Of a stretch of DNA of 64,000 nucleotides, positions 46,791 through 56,503 are shown piece by piece. A model generated the notes under the pieces. It worked only from the letters and a program-made list of their open reading frames with translations, was not told where the DNA came from and did no database searches. Position numbers and translations under genes: made by a program. Position 1 is the first letter of the stretch. Each line of letters opens with the position of its first letter. The stretch comes from Pegoplata infirma (lineage: Eukaryota; Arthropoda; Insecta; Diptera; Anthomyiidae): contig OY992536.1 in the NCBI GenBank assembly GCA_963921195.1, positions 94,097,007 through 94,161,006 on the forward strand, given 5' to 3'.

Positions 46791-47385
46791 ATCAAGTTAA
46801 ATTTTCGAATTGCTTTTTTAACAGATTTTCCTTTAAATTGCACATGCACCTACTCTGTTTTGAAATAACTTTGCAATATCTTTGTCACTATTTCCTACCA
46901 ATTCTCCTCCTTCATCTCCTGTCTTGTTTATTTTGCAGCTAAATAAAAAAATCGTTTTACATTGTTTTACGCCCTTTAAAAAAGGTTTCAAATAACACTT
47001 TTGATCCATTTTTCAAAAAAAAAAAAAAAAAAAACAAAAAAAAAAAAAAATTTACAATTAAAATATTATGAATGTTTGCTATTGACCTGACCTAAACGTA
47101 AACAAGGCGTAAAATGCCTGTTGTAACATGTAAAAATTACCTCTTGTTATGCCAACCCAAATCGTGTAAATGTAAAGTTGATACTTTCAATGTTCTTTTT
47201 GTTTGTAATGTTGTGTTGCACAGAACTTTTTTTTTTCTTCTTTCTCATACTGTGTTCATGTTACAAGGGATTTTATGATGTTAAATTTTGTTTATAAAGT
47301 ATGAAAAAATATTATAGAGGAGAGGTATAATGTGAACATTTTTTAAAAGTACGATAATTTGGTACTTTTTATATCTAGTGAGCTA
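46791..47385. other. Unclassified sequence with a long poly-A tract
   Basis: Poly-A of about 35 nt (with one C) lies at 47018-47050. No gene recognised. Confidence 0.4.
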
Positions 47386-47950
47386 AGGACCATAGAAATT
47401 TTTTCATTTCTTTAACGAATGTTACCGAAAGGAATGAATTCCACATGGAACGAACTGAAATGGAACAGGGAACAAAATGGAATAGATCAGGGAACGAAAT
47501 GGAATAAATTTTTTTTGACTAATTTTTTGTTTGATTGAAATTCTTTACTTACAATATATTTTAATTCAATTATTTTCACTCAATTTTTTATTTATTTTTT
47601 TTTTTTGGTCTGATTTTTAAATTCCCTCCTTTAACACAATTACAGGAACAGTTTTTTAGGTTCGTTCCTTAGTAGAATGTAAAACAATGTCAAAAACAAG
47701 TAGAAAATAACAGAAAACGAAAAGGAAACGAAATGAAATTGAACAGGGAACAAAATGGAATGGAGCATGGAGCACAAAATGGGATGGAGCAAGAACAAAA
47801 TGAAATGAAATTTAGTTTGACTCATTTTTTTGACAAATTTTTTTGACTGATTTTTTTTTTTACTTTTATACACTCTAACAGGGACCGAATTGGAATGGAA
47901 CAGGGAAAGAAATGGAATGGAACAGGAACAAATTTTTATGACTGAAATTT
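47386..47950 (+). repeat. GGAACAGGGAACAAAATGGAAT minisatellite in three blocks
   Basis: Purine-rich words (GGAACAGGG, AACAAAATGGAATGGA) occur in clusters at 47450-47505, 47735-47805 and 47880-47935. They are separated by similar ~250-bp T-rich spacers (TTTTGACTGATTTTT, CAATTATTTTCAC, 'CACAATTA' and GTTCCTTAGTA words), so a ~200-300-bp larger unit has been duplicated. Confidence 0.7.
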
Positions 47951-48325
47951 TTTTACTTATAGTATTTTTTTATTCAATTATTTTCACAAAAAAAAAATAT
48001 TTTCAGTCAGTTTTCAGAACTTCCCACCTTAAACACAATTAAGAGGATCTGTTCCTTAGTATAATGTAGGGTGCTCCTCAAAAAATATAAAAAAACAATT
48101 GTTTTAACATTTGAGTACTTTTAACTTTGGTAGATAAATTTTAAATCTTGTTGTTATTTTGCCATTTATTTAACTTTTTTTTATATAAAGTAATATTTTT
48201 TTCTGGTTTTTCCAAACAATAATTTATTAAAATATTCATGGTTCATTGATACACACGGTTGCTGTATTATGTTGTTTATATGCCTAGGGGTGGCTTATGC
48301 GAAAAAAACCGAATTGTTTTATATA
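47951..48325. other. Unclassified AT-rich sequence
   Basis: The end of the previous spacer repeat (GTTCCTTAGTATAATGTAGG) and unique sequence. No gene recognised. Confidence 0.4.
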
Positions 48326-48860
48326 TGAGGCATTCCACACCAAATGTCCCGCTACACAAAAACATATGTCCCGTAAATTTCTGAATAGGTTGTGTGGATA
48401 GCCCTATATGGAACTAAGAAAATTGCGTTTTCGGTTTTTCAATTTTTCAAAAACTGGGCTTAGAAGGCATGGTCAAATTTGTGTCGAGTTGCCTTGATTA
48501 AATATTTATCACATTAAAACGGAATGCACCACAATCTTAAAAATTTACATTCTTATATAGTTTCGTATGGGCTATCGAATAATTTTTGTTTCCTTGAAAA
48601 ATTTTCAGAACCCGTTCTGAAATTTTCCATTTTTTAAAAAAGTCAATTTATTAAAAATCCGGCCACTTTTTTTTCTTTTTTTAAATTTTTTTTTTAAAGT
48701 TTAGATGTTTGTCCATCCACACAAAAAAAATCAGAAATGTAAAATTGAAAAACCGAAAACGCAATTTTCTAAGTTCCATATAGGGCTATCCATACAAGCT
48801 ATTCAGAAGTTTATGGTACACGTGTTTTTTTTCGCTGGACATTTGGTGTGGAATGCCTCA
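48326..48860. mobile_element. Long-TIR MITE, TA target, ends TGAGGCATTCCACACCAAAT
   Basis: 535 bp with inverted ends TGAGGCATTCCACACCAAAT plus GTCC, flanked by TATATA on both sides (TA 48324-48325, 48861-48862). The inverted arms extend about 130 bp with interruptions ('GTTCCATATAGGGCTATCC', 'CCGAAAACGCAATTTTCT'). The end resembles that of family A (TGGGGCATTCCATGTCAAAT), so the two are probably related. Non-coding. Confidence 0.8.
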
Positions 48861-49255
48861 TATATATTTTTTTTTATCAAATGCCATCCATATCCATTAC
48901 AATAATATTCTCGGAAATCCGGTATTTTAAATAAATTGTACAAGTTTTTACATATTTTTGTAATGTTTACACTGACCTCAATTACGTGTTGTATTTGTAT
49001 TTATATTTGTAATTTAATTAAATTATTATTTATTTTAACTTTATTGGGTAAAATAATCCAAATATTTATTTATATTTTTTCTCTTATTTCTGTTTATTTA
49101 CAGGTAAGCGTGCAATTTTAAAATTTTTTTAACTGGTTTTTATAAAAAACATTTAACAAAAATTTATTAAAATAACATTTATTGGAGTAAATCCCTAAAA
49201 AACGGTAAGTTAAAAACTATATAATGTTAAAATAGTTTTCACCCAAAGAAATATT
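48861..49255. other. Unclassified AT-rich sequence
   Basis: No gene or repeat recognised. Confidence 0.4.
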
Positions 49256-49700
49256 TGAATTTCTCGAAGCATATACCATAGAGCTTGAAATAAACTTTTA
49301 TTTAAAATTAATAAATCTGATAATTTAAACCCGTGGTGCCCTTCGATCAAAATTTTGGTTTTTTAGAAAATTTTTGCCAAAAAATCTAAACTTTGATCGA
49401 AGGGCGCCATGGGTTAAAATGGTCTGATTTTGCTCAAATTATGTTTAAATGAAAGTTTGTCTTAAGCTCTAAGAAATAGTCAAGGGAAAGAAATTTTGAG
49501 ATTTTGTTGAAAAGACTCCTTAAACTTAGGAAAAAACCCCATTTTTAGAATTTTTTTTGAGAAATTCCAAACAGCGATATCTTGAAAACTGATCGACCGA
49601 TTTATGAAATTTTTTATGTTTATGTTCATAAAAATAACGTATCGTAAGAATTTTATTTTTTATTTTATCATTTTTCAAAAATCTAAAATATTGTTTGGAA
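49256..49700 (+). repeat. Family E-like repeat with an internal palindrome
   Basis: Contains the family E blocks TGGTCTGATTTTGCTCAAAT, 'TCTTAAGCTCTAAGAAATAG' and CTTGAAAACTGATCGACCGA. 49332-49418 is a palindrome: ACCCGTGGTGCCCTTCGATC is mirrored by GATCGAAGGGCGCCATGGGT. The same palindrome in decayed form is at 12515-12615. Confidence 0.6.
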
Positions 49701-50435
49701 ATTATATATTAATCAAAATATAAAATCATTTTTTTTAAATAATAAACATTTAAAAAACCCTTTTTTTTAATTGCGTCAATTAAAAATGTAATTAAAAACC
49801 AAACATACATCAAACAATTTGTTAATTGCGCCAATTAAAAATGTTATTAAAAATTTATTTAAAATCATTTTGAAAAAAAAAAAATGTAAAAAGATAATTG
49901 CTAGATTAATTTTGTTCTAGTAGCTTTAATTTTTTAGTCAGAAAAATCCTTCTTTGATTTTTTCACAGCTTTTCACTTTAAACAACAGCAGTTGAAACAA
50001 TTCCAAGATTTTATCTATATTTTTTAAAAATAATTATTTTAATTGCATTGGCTGGTTAATTATATTTACGTACTATTTTTTTTTGATGACATAAAACGCC
50101 TCTTTCACTATTTCTGTTGACAGGTTCTTTCTATTTTAATGACATCAAATCATATATAAGATTTAATTATGACACAGATCAAAATATGTTGTTAATTAAA
50201 CTGACGAAACAAATGTAAAAAAAAATGACTGATGCTAATAACACTCACTGTAAGTTGGAGGTGCATTGTGTGTGAAATACAGTTAATCAAAGAATTAAAC
50301 AAACACTTGTACAGTTAGTTTTGAGATATTTGCTAAAATTAAGATTTCACAGAAAAAAATGGCGACCCACGCCATACCAAATAACCCACTTTTCCATTTT
50401 GTTTGCCACAATAATATTTCTGTTCAGCGTGTATA
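49701..50435. other. Unclassified AT-rich sequence
   Basis: Two copies of TTAATTGCGYCAATTAAAAA lie at about 49770 and 49824. No gene recognised. Confidence 0.4.
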
Positions 50436-50443
50436 ATTCTACT

Positions 50444-51711
50444 TAGAGTTTGCAAATAATCGAGATATTTCATAATCGCGATTACGATTAAAAATTTTGC
50501 CGTTAATCGCGATTACGATTAATCGAATTTTTTAAATAATTTGAGTTGCAATAGCTTTAAAATTTTTTTTTGAAATTTACATTTTAGAAAATACGAAAAT
50601 ACAAAAATTATTATTTTTATGAAATAAAATTTAAAACTTTCGAACTTTCCCACTAAAAATAATTCGTGATTTTGGAACCACAGTCTCTCTTGTAGTATAT
50701 CATTGTGCATCGAAAGAACGCTCGAGCGCCCTAGAGACATTTTTGTTAAGACATTTTTTTAAAACTTATAATTAAAATTATTTTTTGATAAAATTTTACA
50801 CATACTTTAATTTTTGACATCTTCAACATCAAAAAGATTTTTTGGAGAAAAGTACTAGATTTTCTTACATCTTCATTGCGCTTAAATAAACTCTACAAAG
50901 AGTGCTTCAATCAGCACTGAAAAGATACATGATTTTACTGCGTCTTAATAGCTCTTTATCTGTGCTACTAAAGAGTACTCTAAACTGTGACTGGTTTGGA
51001 TTAGCTCTTTGGCTCGTGATTCCTTTCCAAAAGCTGCTTCCAGTTCATCAAATTTTCTGTGAGGTCGTGTCGGAATACCTGTCGATGGCCAGTGAAGGAG
51101 CTAATTGCGAGGAAATTTATAAAAAAAATTTACTAGGCATCATTAGTCGGCAACCAGCGGTCAAAGTATGAAAAAATTATGTTTTTTTTTAAATTTCATA
51201 TTTTTATTTTTCGACCAAAACCGACCAAAGACTTTTGAGATAAATTTAAAAAAAAAAAAAAATCTTTAAAACTAACTCATATCAGAATTTAAATTTTCCT
51301 TTAAATTTGAATGGCTTTTACGAGAAAAGGAAAGAAAAATCTCAAACAAGTTAAATGAATCATGGTCAACACATCAAAATTTTCCGTTCCAAAAAATCAA
51401 TACCAGATCGCATCATTTCATCCTGCAATTGATTCTACTTAATATTCCAGAATCAATGATTTTTGTTTGAAATTGTTCCGAAAGTAATCGTTTTTTAGAG
51501 TAACTAGTTTTTTTGAAAAATAATTTTAAATAGAAACTTCAAAATGGGTTTCAAAAAATTTTGGAACTGATTTAAATTCGTTATAAAAACAGTGTATTTC
51601 ATAGAAAATTATTAATCGTAATCGCATGATTTTTTCGTCGATTACGATTACGATTAATTGGTGCGATTAATCGCGATTACGATTACGATTTTAATCGTTT
51701 TGCAAACTCTA
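50444..51711. mobile_element. hAT-like non-autonomous element, copy 1, TIR TAGAGTTTGCAAA
   Basis: 1268 bp with 13-bp inverted ends TAGAGTTTGCAAA, flanked by a perfect 8-bp duplication ATTCTACT (50436-50443, 51712-51719). Subterminal regions carry clustered CGATTACGATTAATCG motifs (50480-50530, 51605-51700). On the minus strand about 50 codons upstream of a stop at 50945-50947 read like protein (IPTRPHRKFDELEAAFGKES), perhaps a transposase or captured-gene remnant. The plus-strand open frame 50902-51171 overlaps this and looks like a shadow. Paralogue at 61443-62961. Confidence 0.85.
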
Positions 51712-51943
51712 ATTCTACTTATCAAAAAATTTGTAATAATTCAAATCCTATAAAAAATTTAATTAATTAATTTAGTGTTTTCTATAATTTGTATGAATAA
51801 TTAATTCAGTTACTGTTTATATGACAATTACATATGACATTTATGGGCAAGCTAAAATCTTTTTAGCATAAAATTTTCAATAAAAAGAAGGAACCACTTT
51901 AAAAGGTTTCCAAAATGTATACAAATCGTTATTTGAGTTAATT

Positions 51944-53105
51944 TTTCTATAGAAAAAAATTGTCTCAGCATCTGAGACTTTTTCAATTAGAAAAATGTCT
52001 CAGAATCTGAGACTTTTTCTATAATGTCTCAGAATCTGAGACTTTTTCTATAAGAAAAATGTCTCAGAATCTGAGACTTTTTCTATACGAAAAATGTCTC
52101 AGAATCTAAGACTTTTTCTATAAGAAAAATGTCTCAGAATCTGAGACTTTTTCTATAAGAAAAATGTCTCAGAATCTGAGACTTTTTCAATAAGAAAAAT
52201 GTCTCAGAATCTGAGACTTTTTCTATAAGAAAAATGTCTCAGAATCTGAGACTTTTTCTATAAAAAAAATGTCTCAGAATCTGAGACTTTTTCGGTAAAA
52301 AAATGTCTCAGAATCTGTGACTTTTTCTATAGGAAAAATGTCTCAGAATTTGAGACTTTTTCTATAGGAAAAATGTCTCAGAATCTGAGACTTTTTCTAT
52401 AGGAAAAATGTCTCAGAATCTGAGACTTTTTCTATAGGAAAAATGTCTCAGAATCTGAGACTTTTTCTATAAGAAAAATGTCTCAGAATCTGAGACTTTT
52501 TGTTCAGGAAAAATGTCTCAGAAACTCAGACTTTTTCTATAAGAATAATATCTCAGAATCTGAGACTTTTTCTATAGGAAAAATGTCTCAGAATCTTAGA
52601 TTTTTTCTATAAGAAAAATGTCTCAGAATCTGAGACTTTTTCTATAAGAAAAATGTCTCAGAATCTGAGACTTTTTCTATAAGAAAAATGTCTCAGAATC
52701 TGAGACTTTTTCTAAGAAAAATGTCTCAGAATCTGAGACTTTTTCTATAAGAAAAATGTCTCAGAATCTGAAACTTTCTCTATTAGAAAAATGTCTCAGA
52801 ATCTGAAACTTTTTCTATAAGATAAATGTCTCAGAATCTGAGACTTTTTCTATAGGAAAAATGTTCCAGATTCTGATACTTTTTCTATAAGAAAAAGTTC
52901 TCAGAATCTGAGACTTTTTCTATAAGAAAAATTGTCTCAGAATCTGAAACTTTTTCTGTAAAAAAAACTGTCTCAGAATCTGAAACTTTTTCTATAGGAA
53001 AAATGTCTCAGAATCTGAGACTTTTTCTATAAGAAAAATGTCTCTGAATCTGAGACTTTTTCTATAGGATCAATGTTTCAGAGTATAAGAATTTTTCTAA
53101 AAGAA
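51944..53105 (-). repeat. 35-bp minisatellite TGTCTCAGAATCTGAGAC..., third dyad array
   Basis: The unit joins TGTCTCAGAATCTGAGAC to TTTTTCTATAAGAAAAA (35 bp), about 32 copies, the most homogeneous of the three dyad arrays. The palindrome TCTCAG-AAT-CTGAGA is extended to GTCTCAGAATCTGAGAC. The sense is as in 24.9-25.8 kb, opposite to 21-23.5 kb. Confidence 0.92.
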
Positions 53106-53149
53106 AAAATTAACAAAAAACTATTAAACATGTGATTTTTATATTTGCT

Positions 53150-54180
53150 TATTATTATTAGCAAAAAATTTTAAAATTAGCAAAAAATTTTAAAATTAGC
53201 AAAAAATTTTAAAATTAGCAAAAAATTTTAAAATTAGCAAAAAATTTTAAAATTAGCAAAAAATTTTAAAATTAGCAAAAAATTTTAAAATTAGCAAAAA
53301 ATTTTAATATTAGCAAAAAATTTTAAATTAGCAAAAAATTTTAAAATTAGCAAAAAATTTTTAAATTAGCAAAATAAATTTAAAATTTGCAAAAAATTTC
53401 AAAATTAGCAAGATAATTTCAAAATTAGCAAAAAATTTCAAAATTAGCAAAAAATTTTAAAATTAGCAAAAAATTTTAAAATTAGCAAAAAAATTTTAAT
53501 ATTAGCAAAAAATTTTAAAATTAGCAAAGAATTTTAAAATTAGCAAAAAATTTTAAAATTAGCAAAAAATTCTAAAATAAGCAAAAAATTTTAAAATAAG
53601 CAAAAAATTTTAAAATTAGCTAAAAATTTTAAAATTAGCTAAAAATTTTAAAATTAGCAAAAAATTTTAAAATTAGCAAAAAATTTTAAAATTAGCAAAA
53701 AATTTTAAAATTAGCAAAAAATTTTAAAATTAGCAAAAAATTTTAAAATTAGCAAAAAATTTTAAAATTAGCAAAAAAAATTTTAAATTAGCAAAAAATT
53801 TTAAAATTAGCAAAAAATTTTAAAATTAGCAAAAAATTTTAAAATTAGCAAAAAATTTTAAAATTAGCAAAAAATTTTAAAATTAGGAAAAAATTTTAAA
53901 ATTAGGAAAAAATTTTAAAATTAGCAAAAAATTTTAAAATTAGCAAAAAATTTTAAAATTAGCAACAAATTTTAAAATAAGCAAAAAATTTTAAAACAAG
54001 CAAAAAAATTTTAAAATATGCAAAAATTTTAAATTAGCAATAAATTTAAAAATTAACAAAAAATTTTAAAATTAGCAAAAATTTCCAAAATAGCAAAAAT
54101 TTTCAAATTAGCAAAAATTTCCAAATTAGATATAAATTAAAAAATTAGCAAAAAGCTTGAAAATTGGCAAAAAAAAAATT
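53150..54180 (+). repeat. 19-bp minisatellite TTAGCAAAAAATTTTAAAA, ~53 copies
   Basis: Unit TTAGCAAAAAATTTTAAAA, very homogeneous at 53160-53320 and 53650-53950, decayed after 54000. It is unrelated in sequence to the GTAC-core arrays and separated from the dyad array by about 50 bp. Confidence 0.93.
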
Positions 54181-54294
54181 CAAAATTATAAAAAAATTGT
54201 TTTTATCACTTTTTTTGCTATTTTTCTAGCATACCTTCTCTTCATATTCGTCTTGATTTTTAATTAGTTAGGGGGCATATATCCGACCATACAA

Positions 54295-54498
54295 TTAAAT
54301 GCATTTTGATATTGAATTTATGTCAATGTACAGAGAAGATGATGGACAGCCATATAGAAATGTTAGTTTGTTGTGTGGTCGGTTGTTCGTTCGATTTGTT
54401 GTTTCATTTTGTGCATTAGTTGAAATTGATGTTGCTGCTGCTGCTGCTGTTGTTGCAAATGCACTAATGCTTGATAAACCACTTAAATTAGAAGGCAT
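54295..54498 (-). CDS. Possible coding exon, Ala/Thr/Ser/Asn-rich 67-codon open frame
   Basis: Minus-strand ATG at 54498 in good fly start context (GAAAATGCC), open for 67 codons to a stop at 54295. The product starts MPSNLSGLSSISAF, has a TTAAAAATS tract from a GCA/ACA triplet repeat, then an Asn/Thr-rich segment with paired R-P-H-N-K and a C-terminal YGCPSSSLYIDI. I do not recognise it. The surrounding 54.2-54.75 kb is the least repetitive and least A/T-biased island in the window. The plus-strand frame over the same bases (54299-54586) is equally open, because of the triplet repeat, and less protein-like. It could be the first exon of a gene with a giant intron, or non-coding opa-like repeat sequence. 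Confidence 0.25.
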   Translation of the reverse strand: MPSNLSGLSSISAFATTAAAAATSISTNAQNETTNRTNNRPHNKLTFLYGCPSSSLYIDINSISKCI

Positions 54499-55097
54499 TT
54501 TCAGAATTAAATACAGACACACACAGAGGTCGGTGGAGTGTGAGAGAAATTGCAACAAAAAAAAATGTGTAAACCAAAATCTCTAAAGACTTTTAGTCAT
54601 TTTCGCCCTCCATCCATATTACAGCACAAGAAATATACTTAGAGCGTTAATTAGAATTGATTTATATTGTCACAGATGTAGATTGCAGGTGTAACAAACA
54701 CAGACGTCGAATGTGTATAATGCTAAAAATCCTCCCCTCTTATTAAAAAAAAAATAAATTTAAAACTTATATATCAGACATAAGAATAGGTCTGCACCGA
54801 ATCTTTAATTGCCCTTTACAATGTTAACCAAAGAAGAGATTTTAAAAAATAAAAAAAATTTTGATTTAGGTTTTTTTAGGGATTTTTAATTTAATTTATA
54901 TATTTTTTAAGATTTTTTATTGGTTGTATTTTAAATCTAATCTAAAGTTATGTCTTGGCATGCTTTTTTCTTGCATATTTTGTCAACAAATATTAAATTG
55001 CATCATTTGAAGTCTCTTCTCTTATTAAATCAACTATATGCATATTTTTTATGCATATATTGCGCTTAAAACTAAAACAACAAACAGCAAGCACTAA
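54499..55097. other. Unique sequence, possible untranslated or regulatory region
   Basis: 54500-54740 continues the non-repetitive island next to the candidate exon. 54750-55097 is A/T-rich without recognised features. Confidence 0.35.
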
Positions 55098-55685
55098 CAA
55101 GGGAAGTATCTCAACCCTTATGTACCGATTTGCCTGAAACTTAAAATATATATAAATGAGACGATTTTAAGGTTGGGGTGTCTCGGCTTTTCGGCCATAT
55201 CAGTGTTTCAAAATTTCGTTGTCCCCTTATGAAACCATATGGACCTCCGGGAAAATTTCGATAACTCACGAACTAACAGGAATACCCTCTAGAGCAAAAA
55301 TACGTGTCCACTTAAATTTAATAAAGATTATTTCGTATTCATATGGACATCGTAGCTCTATGTCTTCATATAAATACCCCCCAAAATTTTCACATTTTCA
55401 TGAAAAAAGTATTTAACGAAGCTAAACTTTTACAAGGTTATGCCACCGTTGGATAGGCATTAAAAAAACCTTTCTTCTCATATGTAAACATCATATAGTT
55501 TCTTATAAAGAAATGGCTGAAAAATCAAAAAAAACATTTTTTCGTCATTTTTTGACCCATGTTTTGAACCCCTAAATCCCCGATATGGCCGATAAGCTGA
55601 GACACCCCAACCTTAGAATTGTCTCTTTTATATATATTTTACGTTTCATGCAAATCGGTTCATAAGGGTTGAGATACTTCCCTTG
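55098..55685. mobile_element. Long-TIR MITE, ends CAAGGGAAGTATCTCAACCC, TAA target
   Basis: 588 bp with ~105-bp inverted arms at about 90% identity by eye: CAAGGGAAGTATCTCAACCC at the left, mirrored at the right, through 'AAGGTTGGGGTGTCTC' and CGGCCATATC. Both ends are flanked by TAA (55095-55097, 55686-55688). A 3-bp TAA duplication would fit PIF/Harbinger. A TA duplication with a longer TIR is also possible. No transposase. The loop (55205-55580) is unique. Confidence 0.7.
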
Positions 55686-55745
55686 TAAGCGAGGCATTTT
55701 TTGTTCTCTGCTTTAGCAAATCAACAATATTTTGTTGTTGTTGTA

Positions 55746-55773
55746 GTTAAAACAAACAAACAAACAAACAAAA
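55746..55773 (+). repeat. (AAAC)n microsatellite
   Basis: Six to seven tandem copies of AAAC/CAAA. Nothing else seen here. Confidence 0.8.
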
Positions 55774-56503
55774 GAAAATGGAAGCATTCCATGTGGAATA
55801 CATAAAAACACATCTGGATTTGATTTGCTCATAACTTCTTTACCCCTGGACCGATTTTCCCATAATTTATACCAAAATGATCAGAAAAATATTAAGAATA
55901 ATGAAAAACTTAAACTTAAGTCAAAAATTCTGATTAATTTTTATTAAAAAATTAAAATTAGTTTTTTTCGACCTTTAAAATATTATAATTTGAGTACACT
56001 CAGAAAAAAAACTAACTAAAAAATGGGAAAATTAACTAAATCCAAGGAAAATTGATAATGATTTAGCTCCATTGCCATGTATTCCTACTTTTTAGTCCAT
56101 ATTTTTCTTAAAAATTAGGACCAATTTAAACTAGAAAGTAGGAACAAATTTCCCATTTTTTAGTTAAAAAAACATTTTTGATGAGGACATTTTTCCTAAA
56201 AATTAGTTAATTTCATATTTTTATTGGTTTATTTATAGAATAGCATGTGAATACACACAGAATTCTCATTATGTACATATTTTATTTAAAATATAAAAAA
56301 ACGTTCGTTTCTTATGGTCAAGTAATAAATTTCATTAGTTTTTAAAGTTAAATTACAACAAAGACTTTGTCTTTAACGTTTGTTCCCAGCCTATGGGAAA
56401 ACACGCCATAGCCAAGGCCTTTGTTGTGATTAAAATATTATTTTTTCCCTAACACATACATGTGTAGAAAAAAAATGTAAACATTAAATTTATTACTTGT
56501 TAT

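Noticed and set aside
46989..47050. Poly-A tract as the tail of a retroposed gene or LINE
   Set aside because: No coding or SINE-like body was recognised upstream and no flanking duplication was found.
50902..51171. 89-codon plus-strand frame in hAT-like copy 1
   Set aside because: The opposite strand has the more protein-like reading, and the copy at 61.4 kb does not keep the plus-strand frame.
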